Numbered from the stretch's first letter, positions 22,807 to 34,121 are shown. The stretch is DNA of 64,000 bases from Evernia prunastri (GCA_003184365.1 NKYR01000122.1:1-64000), one strand, 5' to 3'. The notes: generated by a model from the letters alone, not told the origin. Program-made: numbers and translations.

Positions 22807-24431
22807 TCACAGGAGACCTTGTTTTTGAAGACTGTAAGTAAGGTCAGCATCTGTCTTTACGATGAAGCAGAAGGCACTTACTCATAGTAGACCTTCTCGG
22901 GCATAACGTTGCCGTCCGCGTCCTCCATCTGCACTACATTCTCTCCGCCACTCTTTTCCTTCTTTTTATCACGCTGTATCTTATCCCACAGCTTCAACGC
23001 ATCCTCAATCCCTGTAATCTCCCTAAAAAGCGTCGTGTTTGTGATCCCCAAACACTTCAACCCATAAATATGTCTCGCCTCATTGAAATGCTTATCAAAT
23101 GCCCTCCGGCCCATATACACAAAGTTTCCACAGATCTCACATGGGAACTCTACTCCCAAGCCATGTAGCTTGTAGAGCCAATATGGAATAGGCTTGCCAT
23201 CCCAAGCCAACGGTAGCTTGAGAGGGTTGTAAATCTTCTCGTCGCCGTCTGAGTCCGACTCATCATCGCCATTGCGCTGCGGTGCTTCGGTAGACTCCGT
23301 GAAAAAAGCATCAAGCTCCATCTGCCGTTCGCGCTCCGTCATGCCTTGCTTGCGCTCAACATTCACGCGGGAGTCGGTACGAACGGTCTCCATAGTAGAA
23401 GCTAGGCGCTTTACGCGATATTCACGTTCTGCAATTGCACGCTCTTTCAGTCGCTGGACGGTAGACCCTCGAACGTTGACGTGGCCATTTGGAGCTGCTC
23501 CGCTTGTACCGTTGGTTTCTCCGCGGGCTTGCCGCGATTCAGCGTTCTTGACGTGCTTCTTGCCGCTGAGATGGCTTTTGTAGACATTGTCATTCTTGAA
23601 CTCCTTCTCGCAATCCGGACACCAGACGCCCTCGCCTGTGCCTTCTGTCACGGGTACTGCAGGCCCGGCTGTTTGCGCCTCTGGGCCCCAGCCTGAAACT
23701 GAGTCCTCCTCCCATGCCTTCTCGAAATCCTGATCAATTGAGGCAAAGAACTTTTCCAGGTCCTCCAACGGTCTTGTTCGTCTTAGAAAACTTTCCAAGT
23801 AATCCGCGAGTCGTCCCACGTAGTTGAAGTACGAATCCGTACTCTTGTCAGCACGTTTCATTGCGATAAATTGCGGTCCGAAGTTGTCAAATATTTGCAG
23901 GTATTGCAGGTAGGACACCCTTTTCGACTGGATGTTCAGGTACTCCTCATGTAACATTGTCAGATCCAAGAATCGGCCAAAGGCTTCTTCGCCTGTAAAC
24001 ATGTTGTCCACTTCTACTGTAGCTGATTCCCCCTCACCAGGCGCTTTCCTCTTGTATGCTCTCTCAAGATTCTCTACTGGCTGATTAGGGTATCGTCGAT
24101 GGTGCTCCTTGATGTCAGTCATCTGTTTGTAAAATTCATCAAAAGGGTCCCCTGTAGATATCGACTGTATTTCCTTGGAACGTAGGCCCTCCGTGTCATT
24201 GTAGATATCCAGTAGTCGTTTCGATTGATCTTGAATGCGATTGAGAAAGCCGGAAATTTGATGGTCTCGATTTAATCGGTCGCGAATCTGAACACCAGTA
24301 AGCATATGATAAAGTAACCTTAAGCCAGGAGAAGTATATACGTGTCTTGGGTCTTCTGCTATTCGGTCACTGATTCCTTGTTCGAGCCTTTCGAGGTCCT
24401 CGTGGAGGAACCTCTGTTCATCGAGTAGCAT
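22807..24431 (-). CDS. SF3A3: Splicing factor 3A subunit 3 (SF3a60/Sap61/Prp9)
   Basis: Three exons (24431-24342, 24287-22882 and 22831-22807) give 506 aa. SF3a60 is part of the U2 snRNP and is needed for branch-site recognition. The N-terminus MLLDEQRFLHEDLERLEQ and the segment RDRLNRDHQI match the family. A matrin-type C2H2 finger lies at C253, C256, H269, H275 (WCPDCEKEF...HLSGKKH) and a second at C413, C416, H430, H436. The first intron (54 nt) has no stop and is in frame. The open frame runs on past the second donor (gagTAAgtg), but splicing to a 25-nt last exon restores the conserved end YDLQKQGLL. It is divergent from FAL1 with 298 bp between the start codons. Confidence 0.92.
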
Positions 24432-24729
24432 GATGCAGAAGTGGGGAAGAGTAGTCGGAAGGAAGATTCGTTCACATCGGACAAGGATTTTGGTGCAATT
24501 CAAAAGGAGGTAGAAAGAGTTCCAGCTGCTATTGTTGCATGATAGTTCACGGTTGGTGACTCGTGAGTGAAGCAAAAGTCAAGTACGCAGTATGATGGTG
24601 GCCAATCAGAGCGTGGCAGCGGCAGAACCCCGGTCAAACACATTCTACCCTACAAACTCTGGAGCTTTCCCCGTCAAGTACGGAAAGAGCATTAACACAA
24701 TCCAAAGAAAGGTCAGAATTTCCGCAGCT
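24432..24729. promoter_or_regulatory. Bidirectional promoter between SF3A3 and FAL1
   Basis: 298 bp separate the two start codons, so both promoters must lie here. CCAAT-type motifs occur (gccaatcag near 24601). Two RNA-processing genes sharing one region suggests co-expression. Confidence 0.6.
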
Positions 24730-26074
24730 ATGGCAGGCATCGATAGGAATATGGAGGGTCTGTAATCCACCTTTGAACGACAATGAAGCGAGCTGACCTT
24801 GCCTCAGAGAAGATGGAGTTCGCAACCTCGAAGGAGGTCACTGTTGCGCCTACATTCGAGAACATGCAGTTGAAGGAGAACCTCCTTCGTGGAATATATG
24901 CCTACGGATACGAGTCCCCTTCGGCCGTCCAGTCTCGAGCTATCGTCCAGATTTGCAAAGGACGAGACACCATTGCTCAAGCACAATCCGGCACTGGAAA
25001 GACGGCGACATTTTCCATCAGCTGCCTTCAGGTCATCGATACCGCGCTCCGAGAGACTCAAGCTTTGGTTCTGTCTCCGACTCGAGAGTTGGCAACCCAG
25101 ATTCAGTCCGTAGTAATGGCTCTTGGGGACTACATGAATGTCCAGTGTCACGCTTGCATTGGTGGGACAAACGTCGGTGAAGACATTCGCAAGCTTGATT
25201 ACGGCCAGCACATTGTCTCGGGCACACCGGGAAGGGTCGCAGACATGATTCGACGACGCAACTTGCGTACTCGCAACATCAAGATCCTCGTGCTCGACGA
25301 GGCGGACGAGCTTCTCAATCGCGGTTTCAGAGAACAAATCTATGATGTCTACCGCTATCTCCCACCCGCGACCCAAGTCGTAGTGGTTTCCGCTACGCTT
25401 CCGTATGACGTCCTGGACATGACCACGAAGTTCATGACAGACCCTGTCCGCATTTTGGTTAAGCGTGACGAGTTGACGCTCGAAGGTCTCAAGCAATACT
25501 TCATCGCCGTCGAAAAGGAAGAATGGAAGTTTGATACCTTGTGCGATCTCTATGATACGCTTACCATCACACAAGCTGTCATCTTCTGCAACACTCGTAG
25601 AAAGGTCGACTGGCTGACAGACAAGATGCGTGAAGCAAACTTCACGGTATCTTCGATGCATGGCGAAATGCCACAGAAGGAGCGAGATAGCATTATGCAG
25701 GACTTTCGTCAAGGCAACTCCCGCGTTCTCATCTCGACCGATGTTTGGGCTCGTGGCATTGACGTTCAGCAAGTCTCTCTTGTCATCAACTACGATCTTC
25801 CCAGCAATCGTGAGAATTATATCCACAGAATTGGTCGGAGTGGACGATTTGGGCGGAAAGGAGTTGCTATAAACTTCGTTACCAGCGAAGATGTTCGCAT
25901 TCTGCGTGACATTGAACGTGAGCTTCCAAGAGACCGCAACGAGCCTATCCTTGCTGACCGGGACTTAGTGTACTACTCAACGCAGATCGACGAAATGCCC
26001 ATGAATGGTATGTTGTCGATCTCTAAGCCTGGCAATTGCGCTAACGTCTCCAAGTTGCGGATCTTCTGACTTAG
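24730..26074 (+). CDS. FAL1: DEAD-box RNA helicase eIF4A-III / FAL1
   Basis: Predicted exons are 24730-24757, 24808-25917, 25969-26007 and 26055-26074, giving 398 aa. The protein is the ATP-dependent helicase at the core of the exon-junction complex and is also linked to 40S biogenesis. Motif I AQSGTGKT is at 68-75, PTRELA follows at about 100, DEAD at 173-176, SAT at 204-206, ARGID at 324-328 and HRIGRSGR at 349-356. The 28-nt first exon (MAGIDRNME) uses a gtctgt donor and restores the conserved start before MEFATSKEVTV. A 51-nt stopless intron interrupts RDIE/LYYSTQ, where the family is continuous. The last 20-nt exon gives the end VADLLT. The 340-codon antisense frame is a shadow. Confidence 0.92.
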
Positions 26075-27244
26075 GAGCACTTCATTGCATGTCGCAGTCT
26101 TTTGTCATTTTCTGGCGCTGCGGCCTCCGAAAAGGTCAATGAAATGAATAGAAGCAGGTGGTGGCATTTGGTTCAGAGCTCTCGGGAGCCCGAAAGCGGC
26201 ATATTATGCGTGGAGGAATGGGGCACTACAATCAAAAGGCAAGGCTCATCGCCGCTACTCTACTACTAAAACTAACTCATACCCGGCAGAATAGTAGCGA
26301 AAGAACTTATGAATCAAAACTTTGACTCTCCAGACTGATTCTCAGTCGTGTATCCTACCATTTCCCAGCACTGTCCCTCTCAAAACCTCAGTAGGTAGGC
26401 TTTTTGTCAGCTATAATGGTGGGAAGCTGAACAGTAAACCAAGAAAGTCGCCAATATCTCATTTATCCACTGCAGAATGTTTTTTGTAAAGTCAAGATTG
26501 TAACACCTTTTTATGAGATGTCTTGTCGAGCACAGATATATCCCGAGTGCTTTTTCTTGTGCCTTATGGTTATGCGGGTTATTTGGGTCATCAGAAATTG
26601 GCACTCTTCTCAATCTTTTCAAGCCTGAAAATGCTTGAGCTTTCCATCACCAGATAATTTCTCACCATCAGAGGAAAGTTACGCCCGAAACACTCTCCGC
26701 CTCCGGTTTCAACACCAGGGTCCAGCTTCTGGCTCTGACCATGCATTATCTGATGTTCTCTCAATTTAGAGGACAACCTCATGTGACTCTGTAGTGTCTT
26801 CCGGTATATCTCTTTCTTCCTACCCTTACAAATAAATAGTTTACTTCACACTAATGCCTCCCTTCACGTAAAAGGGGGATTCTCCTCTCAGCGATTCACC
26901 TTCTGCAGCTAATGTCCCTGCAAAAGTGACTTTCTCCGGAGTGAATTGTCTAGATGTGTGAGGTGACAGGGCCTCTCACCCTTTCTATCAGCTCTTTGTC
27001 TCCATGCCACTATCACCACACCACGACAACCAAAGACTACTTTGCCACGGAGAGTATATACAACCGTGGCTCGGCGCCGAGACTCGTTTCCTAATACTTG
27101 TCCCACAACCCCAAACCTCTCGACCTTTGCACATCCCACATCCCCAGAATTCGCGCTCTGACACTCCATACTTCCTTCAAACATCACTCGAAGCTCCTCA
27201 AGCACCCTCATATCAATAGCTTATACGCGGCTTGCTACCTTCAA
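26075..27244. other. Intergenic region with BTB gene promoter
   Basis: It holds the 3' flank of FAL1 and the promoter of the BTB gene. No gene or RNA is recognised. Small antisense frames at 26407-27211 have no conserved features. Confidence 0.45.
27053..27061 (+). promoter_or_regulatory. TATA box upstream of the BTB gene
   Basis: The sequence gtatataca lies about 185 bp before the ATG at 27245, inside gccacggagagtatatacaa. Its position suits a TATA element with a 5' UTR of roughly 100-150 nt. Confidence 0.4.
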
Positions 27245-28664
27245 ATGGCGTCATCATCGAGTGTCAAGACCCCTCCAGCCACAGATAAATCGGCGTCAGT
27301 CCCCTCTGTTGGCAGCTCTTCAGCGCAGCCAGCCGCACCTGTCTCGCCTGTCTCGAAATACCGCGTAGGGACTGCGGTCATGTCCGTTCCTAAGTTGAAT
27401 GCTACGATCGAGGCATCGGGGGATGATGCCCTTGGTGCGACCTCTCCAGCACGCGTCTTACCGAAGCAGGTCTTGAGCTCTGAGGACAACTACCATAATG
27501 ATTCCGAGTCCGCCTACTCCAACTTCTCGACCACGCATGGCGCGGTCGATTCTGACAACTACTCAGACTCCAACTCTACCTCTGTCATTGGCACTAACTC
27601 CATTCCTCGTCCCAAGGCCAAGGGATCAAAGCAGACACTTGGCAAACGTGTCCGTGCCGACTCCAATGCCGAGTCAGCAAGTTCAAACGAAGCTGCTGTT
27701 GTGCCAGCCAAGAAGCCCGCTGGTGGCAGTGCAGTGATGAGCGCAGCACCTCCTGCAACCCTTACTACATCACCCGTTGAACAGGCTGGAAAGTCAGGGT
27801 CTGTGTAAGTTCACCCTTCCGCTAGCTAACTCACCCAAGCTCCAGAACTAAATGGCAGCAGGAATTACTCTGAGGGGATATTCATGGTGGAGCTAGGCCT
27901 GGGAGGCTCCACCTATTATCTTCACCAGTCCCTCCTCCCGCGTTTACTTAAGCTTGCAGAAGAGATGCAAAAAGTTCAAGAAAAAGAAAAGGCCAAAACC
28001 CAAGCAAAAGAGGATGCGAAGGCCAAAGGGAAAGGCCAAGGGAAAGGACAAGGGAGAGGTGCAGGCAAAGCTCCAGCAATGATCACGATTACCATAATGG
28101 CTCATGACCGTGACGCCTTCGGTCAGATGATCGACTACCTCTACCGGGACCAATTCGTGTGGAAAAAGAAAGTCCCTACCGAGCGCCTCGACGAGATGAG
28201 AGAACTAATGAGCCTAGCGAAGTATTATGCCCTGCCCGGCCTGCAGAAGCAGATCGTCAAGCTCTTCTCGAGCTCTAAGCTCATCCATAGGGTCTCTCCC
28301 GGGAGATTCTTCGATTGGGCTGAAGACATGTATTCCGAGGAGATCCATCATGAGAATGGGCCGTTCACCGTGTACTTCTCCAAAACAGCGCCGGGTCTCA
28401 TGAAGCAAGTGGACGAAGCGACCAAAGCAGACATGTCTCGTATGATCAAGAGTGGAGGCGGGGTCGCCGATCAGCTTTACCGTGCTCTTTTTGTCGTAAG
28501 TGATCCTTTCCGATCTCTGGACCGGAAGCTAATAGATTTAGGCATTCGAGACGCAGACGGAGTCCGTGGCCGTCAAGAAAGAAGATTCTGTTCCTGCCCC
28601 TCGTCTCACTTCCTCATCCAAGGGGAAGGAGCCCGTTCAGTCGCTCCTGTCACATGGACCCTAG
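27245..28664 (+). CDS. BTB/POZ-domain protein
   Basis: Exons 27245-27804, 27862-28495 and 28542-28664 give 438 aa. The introns have gtaagt donors and cag/tag acceptors, and a gctaat branch site is visible in the second. Residues 1-186 are disordered and Ser/Ala/Pro-rich with a basic patch (GKRVRAD) that could be a nuclear signal. Residues about 188-330 form a BTB-like fold: a strand FMVELGLGG with YYLHQSLL, then HDRDAFGQMIDYLYRDQF, then LAKYYALPGLQKQIV. A Lys/Gly/Gln-rich insert (GKGQGKGQGRG) interrupts the fold after the first helix. The C-terminal exon is short and polar and ends LLSHGP. BTB proteins dimerise and many act as Cullin-3 adaptors; the role here is unknown. Confidence 0.8.
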
Positions 28665-29441
28665 ACCCTGGCTTGCCAGTAACCTAGGGTTCCACGGCTC
28701 ATACATTTCGTTTCTACAGCGGGACACAGTCCATGTTTCTTGTCTGCCATCATGGCATCTAACCGTTCGCTGGTGCCAATGCGGCATTCAGCTTTCCCAT
28801 TCTTTCGACCCCTCAAAGGGTCACACGTGCGATATTTATCGTTATCGAACGGCATCAATACGGCGTCCGACAATCTTCTTCAGGCTTTCGACCCAGCGTC
28901 GAGGCCATTTTACGAGCAATTCTCCGCGGTTGGGACTCCTTCTACGACTCGTGGAAGCGGGATTCGTGGCGGTAGCGAAGGTGTTTTACCCAGAGAGTTT
29001 CGTTGTTTTTAGCACGCCTTTCCTTAAAATTGATAGCTGAATGGATGACTTTGACCCAACTTGTGCAGTAGCAAACGAGTGCCTTGAGACCGGTCATATG
29101 AGACTGGATGCCGCCATTTCTTTCACTTGTCTGCCCATCTCTCCCATTCTAGCAGTCCAGTCTGATGTACAGCCCCGGAGAGGTCAGAGGAGTGGAACAG
29201 CTGTTGCAAAAATCGAGGCATCACCTTGGATAGCTGGAGTGTCTTGTTCAACGTCCTTCAGACTTTGGACAAACATTAGAAGCCAATATATCTACTATGG
29301 GTATCAAGGCATCCGGTATCATACATTTTTACAAATCCTTTCCAGTGACGATCCAGCGAAACGCCTCTCTGCATGATAGGACCCCAGTCAATCCATACTA
29401 GCTTCAGACCCCCAACCATCCATGCCCAAACAATGTACACA
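28665..29441. other. Convergent intergenic region
   Basis: 3' flanks of the BTB gene and CDC16. Frames of 70-128 codons occur on both strands but show no conserved motifs. Confidence 0.45.
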
Positions 29442-31341
29442 TCACTCTTCATCACTGATGATCATCATGCTATCCTCTTCGACCTCACTGGCCCTTTGCT
29501 TTGCTTTCTTTTTCCTTCTCGACTTCTGTCCCACAGGGTCCTGCCTCCTCCCCGCCAAGATCCTGTCGAACTCTCTATCTTCCTCTTCCTCTGCCTCCAT
29601 TGCCCCACCCCATCCCTGTAAGCTAGCGTTCTCGTCCAGCGCCCTGCTTAGCAGATCAGTAGCGATCGGATCCTGCGGCCCCACAGCTAAAGCTTCATGT
29701 AATGCACACACAGCTTCCCAGCTCCTTCCCATCTCTAGCAGCACGAGACCTTTGGCGCAGAAGATACCTGCGTCCCTTCCACCTTGGCGTAAGACCTCTT
29801 CGAATTCTTGCAAGGCAAGAGCCCACTCTCGTTGCCGGCGATATGCGTGGCCAAGGTTTGCGCGGGTTGATGTCCAGGCGCTAGGGTCGCTATCAATGTC
29901 GGCGGCAATGTTAAGGGCAGCGTTGAAGATGTTGATGGCTTCGGAAAGGTGGTCTAGATGGTAGAATACCACCCCAAGCTCATTGAGAAGCAGAGGATCA
30001 GTGCTGCAAAGAGCATGGGCGGCATTGAGGTATTCATGAGCTAGAGTCATGTTGTTGAGCTGTAGGTTCTGCATGCCAAGGAAGAGCTGCGGGAGATGGG
30101 TCCCCTGGAACAAGCGCGCAGCGGTACTGTATGCGGCGATGGCTTGGTCATGTTCACCTTCTGCAGCGAAGGTGTGCGCGAACCCAATCCAGGCCGGACC
30201 GAAGTGCGAGTCCATTGTTGAAGCTTTAGAGAAGAACCGCCGCGCTTCTGCTACTTGGGATATGCTGAGGTAGTAGACACCGACTGCTAGCCAGGTGGCG
30301 GGCTGGTCGGGATGGAGGTCGGCGAGGCGATGGGAGAGTAGGAAAAGGGTATTTGTCTGGCCGAGCTCGTGTAGACAAGCTAGGTGGAGAGGATAGATGG
30401 AGAAATTGTATTCGTCGGTTTCCAGGATAGAGGTCGTGATGTCGAGTGTTTGCTTGAAGCGACATTGTGTAAAGAAGACCTCAGCTTTGGACAAGAGGAG
30501 GTCCGGATTCACGGCAAGGTTGTAATGGGTAGACAGAGTCTCGGATGCGTGATTGAATTCTGTAGGGTTCTTGTATTTCGAGAGGCGTGTAGTGTAGAGC
30601 ATCTTAGCGAATTGGGCGGCTTCTTGAGAGGTAGAACTGTCTTCTCCGGAGATGGAGTCAAAGTCGAGGGAATCCAGAAAAGTCCATTCTTCATCTGGTG
30701 ACATGAGAGAGTTCTTCATAAGCTGATCGAAGGCTTCGAAACATTGCACATCTATTCGTACAGCGTCTTTGTAGCACTCTTTCGCCCGATCGAAGGCATT
30801 CTGCTTCGCGAAACATATTCCCCGAAGATAGCACATGCCTGCTTCGTACTTGATATCGGATATGTTCTCCCTATCCCTCTCCTCGCTCCTTTCTATCCTC
30901 TCGGGTTTTCCCGCTATTTTTCCATACTTATTTCCAGGCCGTAGTGTTCCATTTATATGATGTAGCTTCCGCCTTGCCTTACTTGGAGACAGAATGAGAT
31001 GGCTCGGATTCTTGTCTCCTAGTATTGAAAGAGCTTCCTCGTATTTGCTTTGTTTGATCTGGCAATGGGCGGCCAAGTACCGGCATGCAGAATTGTGTTC
31101 CACGAGATCATGCTTGTCCAAGAAGCTCTGCGCGCGAGTATAATTTCCGGTTGAATAATGAACCTGGGCAAGGAAGAAGGCGTCGTTAGGATCATCTGGC
31201 AAATGTGAGTTCTCTACTCTTGCATATCGGATTGACTCGCTTACTGGTTATGGCGAGTAGCTTGTCCCCTATGTAGATGGCGGACTCATATTGGTGTTTA
31301 TGCAGGGCATTCTGCCGCCAGTCCTTGAGCAGCTGCTGCAT
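29442..31341 (-). CDS. CDC16: Anaphase-promoting complex subunit Cdc16/APC6/Cut9
   Basis: Exon 1 (31341-31245) starts MQQLLKDWRQNALHKHQYES. A 49-nt intron (gtaagc...gccag) joins it to exon 2 (31195-29442), giving 616 aa. The join reproduces the conserved LLAITNDPNDAFFLAQVHY. The protein is a TPR scaffold of the APC/C, the ubiquitin ligase that degrades securin and cyclins. TPR motifs follow one another, for example YLRGICFAKQNAFDRAKECY, LNELGVVFYHLDHLSEAINI and ANLGHAYRRQREWALALQEF. The C-terminus is acidic then basic (GQKSRRKKKAKQR) and ends MMIISDEE. The frame 17-19 kb away at 14366-15663 encodes a protein with APC/C degron motifs. Confidence 0.92.
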
Positions 31342-31973
31342 CTTCTGTCAAAACAAGTGCATTTTGTACGGCTACAAGAGTACTGGATATATTCATTATT
31401 CAATGTTTACTTACAAGGATTACTGCACGGCGTTTAGCGCGTCTACAAGACGCCACTATCGATGACACTAAACTTCTAAAGTACTTTAGTTGAGCATCAC
31501 CAGCACGAGTAATTATGCGGAAGGGACATGGGAATATCCTGTCTAACTTGCAAGTATTGATCCAAGAGCTTGCCTGCAATTCGACATACATTCTTCGCCA
31601 TTATTACTTTCTGTCTGCTTTGGACTTACAATATGGATGCTATGTTGAATATCAAATGTTGAATTACCCCGGGGCCCGCGCACAATCCTATACGATGATG
31701 TGTTCAATCCATGCCTTTCGCTCAGTTAGTTCCATTCATTCGGATAGCAGCAAAAGCAACCCCCCCCCCCCCAGTGTGCTGTGAATACATCTGCGTCGCC
31801 CTGTGCTCATGCAATTCGGATCCTACCAAAATGGAAATAGTGTGGCCTTGCCGTGTCGAGTAGTACGCTCCATCCAGAGACTAGCCGTGTTGCTTATGTG
31901 ATTTCGGGATTTCACCGATTCTGAGGAAAGAGGATCTGATCGGACCGCCGGCGACGAACCTTTCAAGAGTGGC
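31342..31973. other. Intergenic region
   Basis: Promoter of CDC16 and 3' flank of the next minus-strand gene. A C-run (12 C) lies at 31759-31770. No gene is recognised. Confidence 0.45.
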
Positions 31974-32755
31974 TCAGAGGCTGTCAATGCCTTCAACTTG
32001 ACGCCTCTCCGTACTATGGTCGATGTCGAGATTGCGCTTCTCCGGCAAATTGGCATAGTTTCTGCGCAATTTTGCCTCGTCAGACCCATCGTCAATACCA
32101 ACATTAGCAGCGAGGTCCGCTTCGTCGGCGGAAACATTGCGCTCCTTGAGAGCCTTCGTACGCCGATTCGAACCCGAATCAGTCAAGGAGTTGCACGATT
32201 GCAAAAGGCCAGTGAATAGGGTAGGGTTCTCGCTCTTCAATGCTTTCAAAGTGGCGCAGAGGAGACTGTCGAACGCGTCATACCCGCCTCCTGCACGCGC
32301 AATGATCTTGCACTCCTTGAGAGACTTCATAAGCGGGGCGGCACCGGAATCAGTCAAGGTGTTGCACGATTGCAAAAGGCCAGTGTATAGGGTAGGATTT
32401 TCGCCCTTCAGTACTTTCAGGGTGGCACAAAGAAGACTGTCGAACCCGTCATCTGCGCCGCTCGCACGCTCCTTCAAGGGATCGGGAGCACTTCCGGCTA
32501 AAACTTCGAGAATGGGCGCGTGTGTCTCTACGGGAGCGTATATAGGTTGGCGTTTTTCAGAGGATCCGATCACAGGAGTTGGAGTCGGTGATACGACTGG
32601 TAGGGCTGCTGCAGCCTGACCGTTTCCCGGGACTGGTGCTAAATGTCAGCTTTGAAGGATTGTAAAGTGTCAAGGGTGAAGCCGCCTTGCTTACCGGGCA
32701 ACGATGTTGGCCAACTGACGGCTGAGAGGGAGATCAGAGTAAGAGGTAGATACAT
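31974..32755 (-). CDS. Secreted protein with internal tandem duplication (241 aa)
   Basis: Exon 1 (32755-32695) encodes a signal peptide, MYLPLTLISLSAVSWPTSLP. A 56-nt intron (gtaagc...tttag) joins it to exon 2 (32638-31974). A Kex2-like Lys-Arg lies at residues 49-50 (SSEKRQP). Residues about 86-142 and 143-190 are two copies of one module. Each runs from FDSLLCATLK through ENPTL and TGLLQSCN to LTDSG, at a period of 57 residues, and each has two conserved cysteines. The nucleotide copies are also similar, so the duplication looks fairly young. The tail is charged, with a second KR (LPEKRNLD). No family is recognised. It is likely extracellular and perhaps wall-bound or an effector. Confidence 0.72.
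32130..32444 (-). repeat. 171-bp tandem duplication inside the secreted protein gene
   Basis: Copy 1 begins at 32444 and copy 2 at 32273. Long stretches such as gttgcacgattgcaaaaggc are identical in both copies. Confidence 0.85.
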
Positions 32756-34121
32756 GTTGGCAGAGTAGGGAGTGAGTGGAAAGATGTGAGACGATGGTTA
32801 AGTAATTGAGGGCAACTTCGACTAAGGCACTTGAATCGACGAAATAATCTCGCGATACTTCAGATTATGCTGATGGGTTGCAAGGTCGAATCTGAAGCAG
32901 GATACATCTGCCCCTTTTTGTACCTCGCGTTCCCAAGATTCCCTTGCAAACAGCTCCCATAGAGAACTGCAAGGTGGGGTCTAGAGTCTCTCGTAGCAAC
33001 ATTGAGATCAAAGATCAGTAATAATTGCAAGGGCTAGTGGCGTTTTGCGGGCGTATATGAACCCCGGGTGCAGTTGCATCGCATCACACTCCATTGTCTC
33101 CCCAGAACGCCCAAATATCGACGGACACGGAATACTTAAGGGCTCGTTGGACTGAAAGGGAAAGATGAGTTTGCAGTTCCACGATGTATTGCTCGTAAAG
33201 AAAGGAGAGGCCGCTGGGGTCTTGCGGTACACAGGGGAATGAACCTAGAAGGTAAAAAGAAACGTCCTGCGCAGGATCTAGACTGAGTGAAAGTTGCTTG
33301 AAGTCGTCTGTGCGAAGCGATATCAGTCTAGGTTTTGGGGTGAACAGCTTTTCCAACTGACAATGACATTCGGAAACAAAGCGTCAGGTTGAACGGAGTG
33401 CCCTCCGCAAACACCGCAAGCAGAGCGTCAAAGCTGAGGATTCGATCTGAAGAGGTTTTCTTCGAATTGGCTGAGATCGATGGCTTAAATAGACCTGAGC
33501 TGCCTCCGCAAACAGAGCGTGAAGTCTGGAAAGATTGTCATTGGGCTCACGGAGATACGCTTGAGTAGACCGGAGTTGCCTCCTGAATCAGGAATGTAAA
33601 CAACGTGACAAGGCAAATTTACGCGATTGCATAAAGGAAATGTTAGTCTAGATTCAACCTTTGGGGGTCATCCCTTAAATCGAGAAGCCAATGGTATCAC
33701 AACAATACCGAGTTCCCTGTTGTAGCCTATTCCTTCCAGAATTCTAAATAGTCTGTACAATCGCCTGTGCCTTTCGTTATGGCACTCGCCTTGGCCAGTG
33801 ACCTTGACCAGAGAATATCGTTGCGGAGCCTACCTTCTCGACAGGGGCGAGGAACCTCTATGACCCCCTATAGGATAGAAGCTCCTCACAGGTAAGACTG
33901 TGCTGTTTTCGACACCCAAAGAAGCTGGCATTCTGGAGTACCTGAACGATACACAAAGCCTTGGCAGTCGTCCGTTTCTGCTAGTATACGAACCAGCGGC
34001 GACGTACTGCTCATACGGCTACCCTTCGCTGATAGCTAATCTCTTTTCCACTATGGCTCCTTTTGCAGTGAATGTTCTGTCCTTCTCAAATCTCATTGGC
34101 AATATACTGCATCTTCCCTTG
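32756..34121. other. Intergenic region with imperfect repeats
   Basis: No convincing gene. Around 33385-33590 three loosely similar segments share ctccgcaaac and agagcgt motifs at roughly 85-105 bp spacing. A minus-strand frame at 33084-33356 is open for about 100 codons without an ATG and is discussed in the findings. Confidence 0.4.

Noticed and set aside
24804..25826. 340-codon antisense frame inside FAL1
   Set aside because: It lies wholly opposite a conserved DEAD-box gene and has no family motifs; it is a codon-bias shadow.
31974..32755. Kex2-processed cyclic peptide (RiPP) precursor
   Set aside because: The repeated modules are long and contain paired cysteines. They are not each flanked by Lys-Arg sites, and no UstY-like or tyrosinase gene is nearby.
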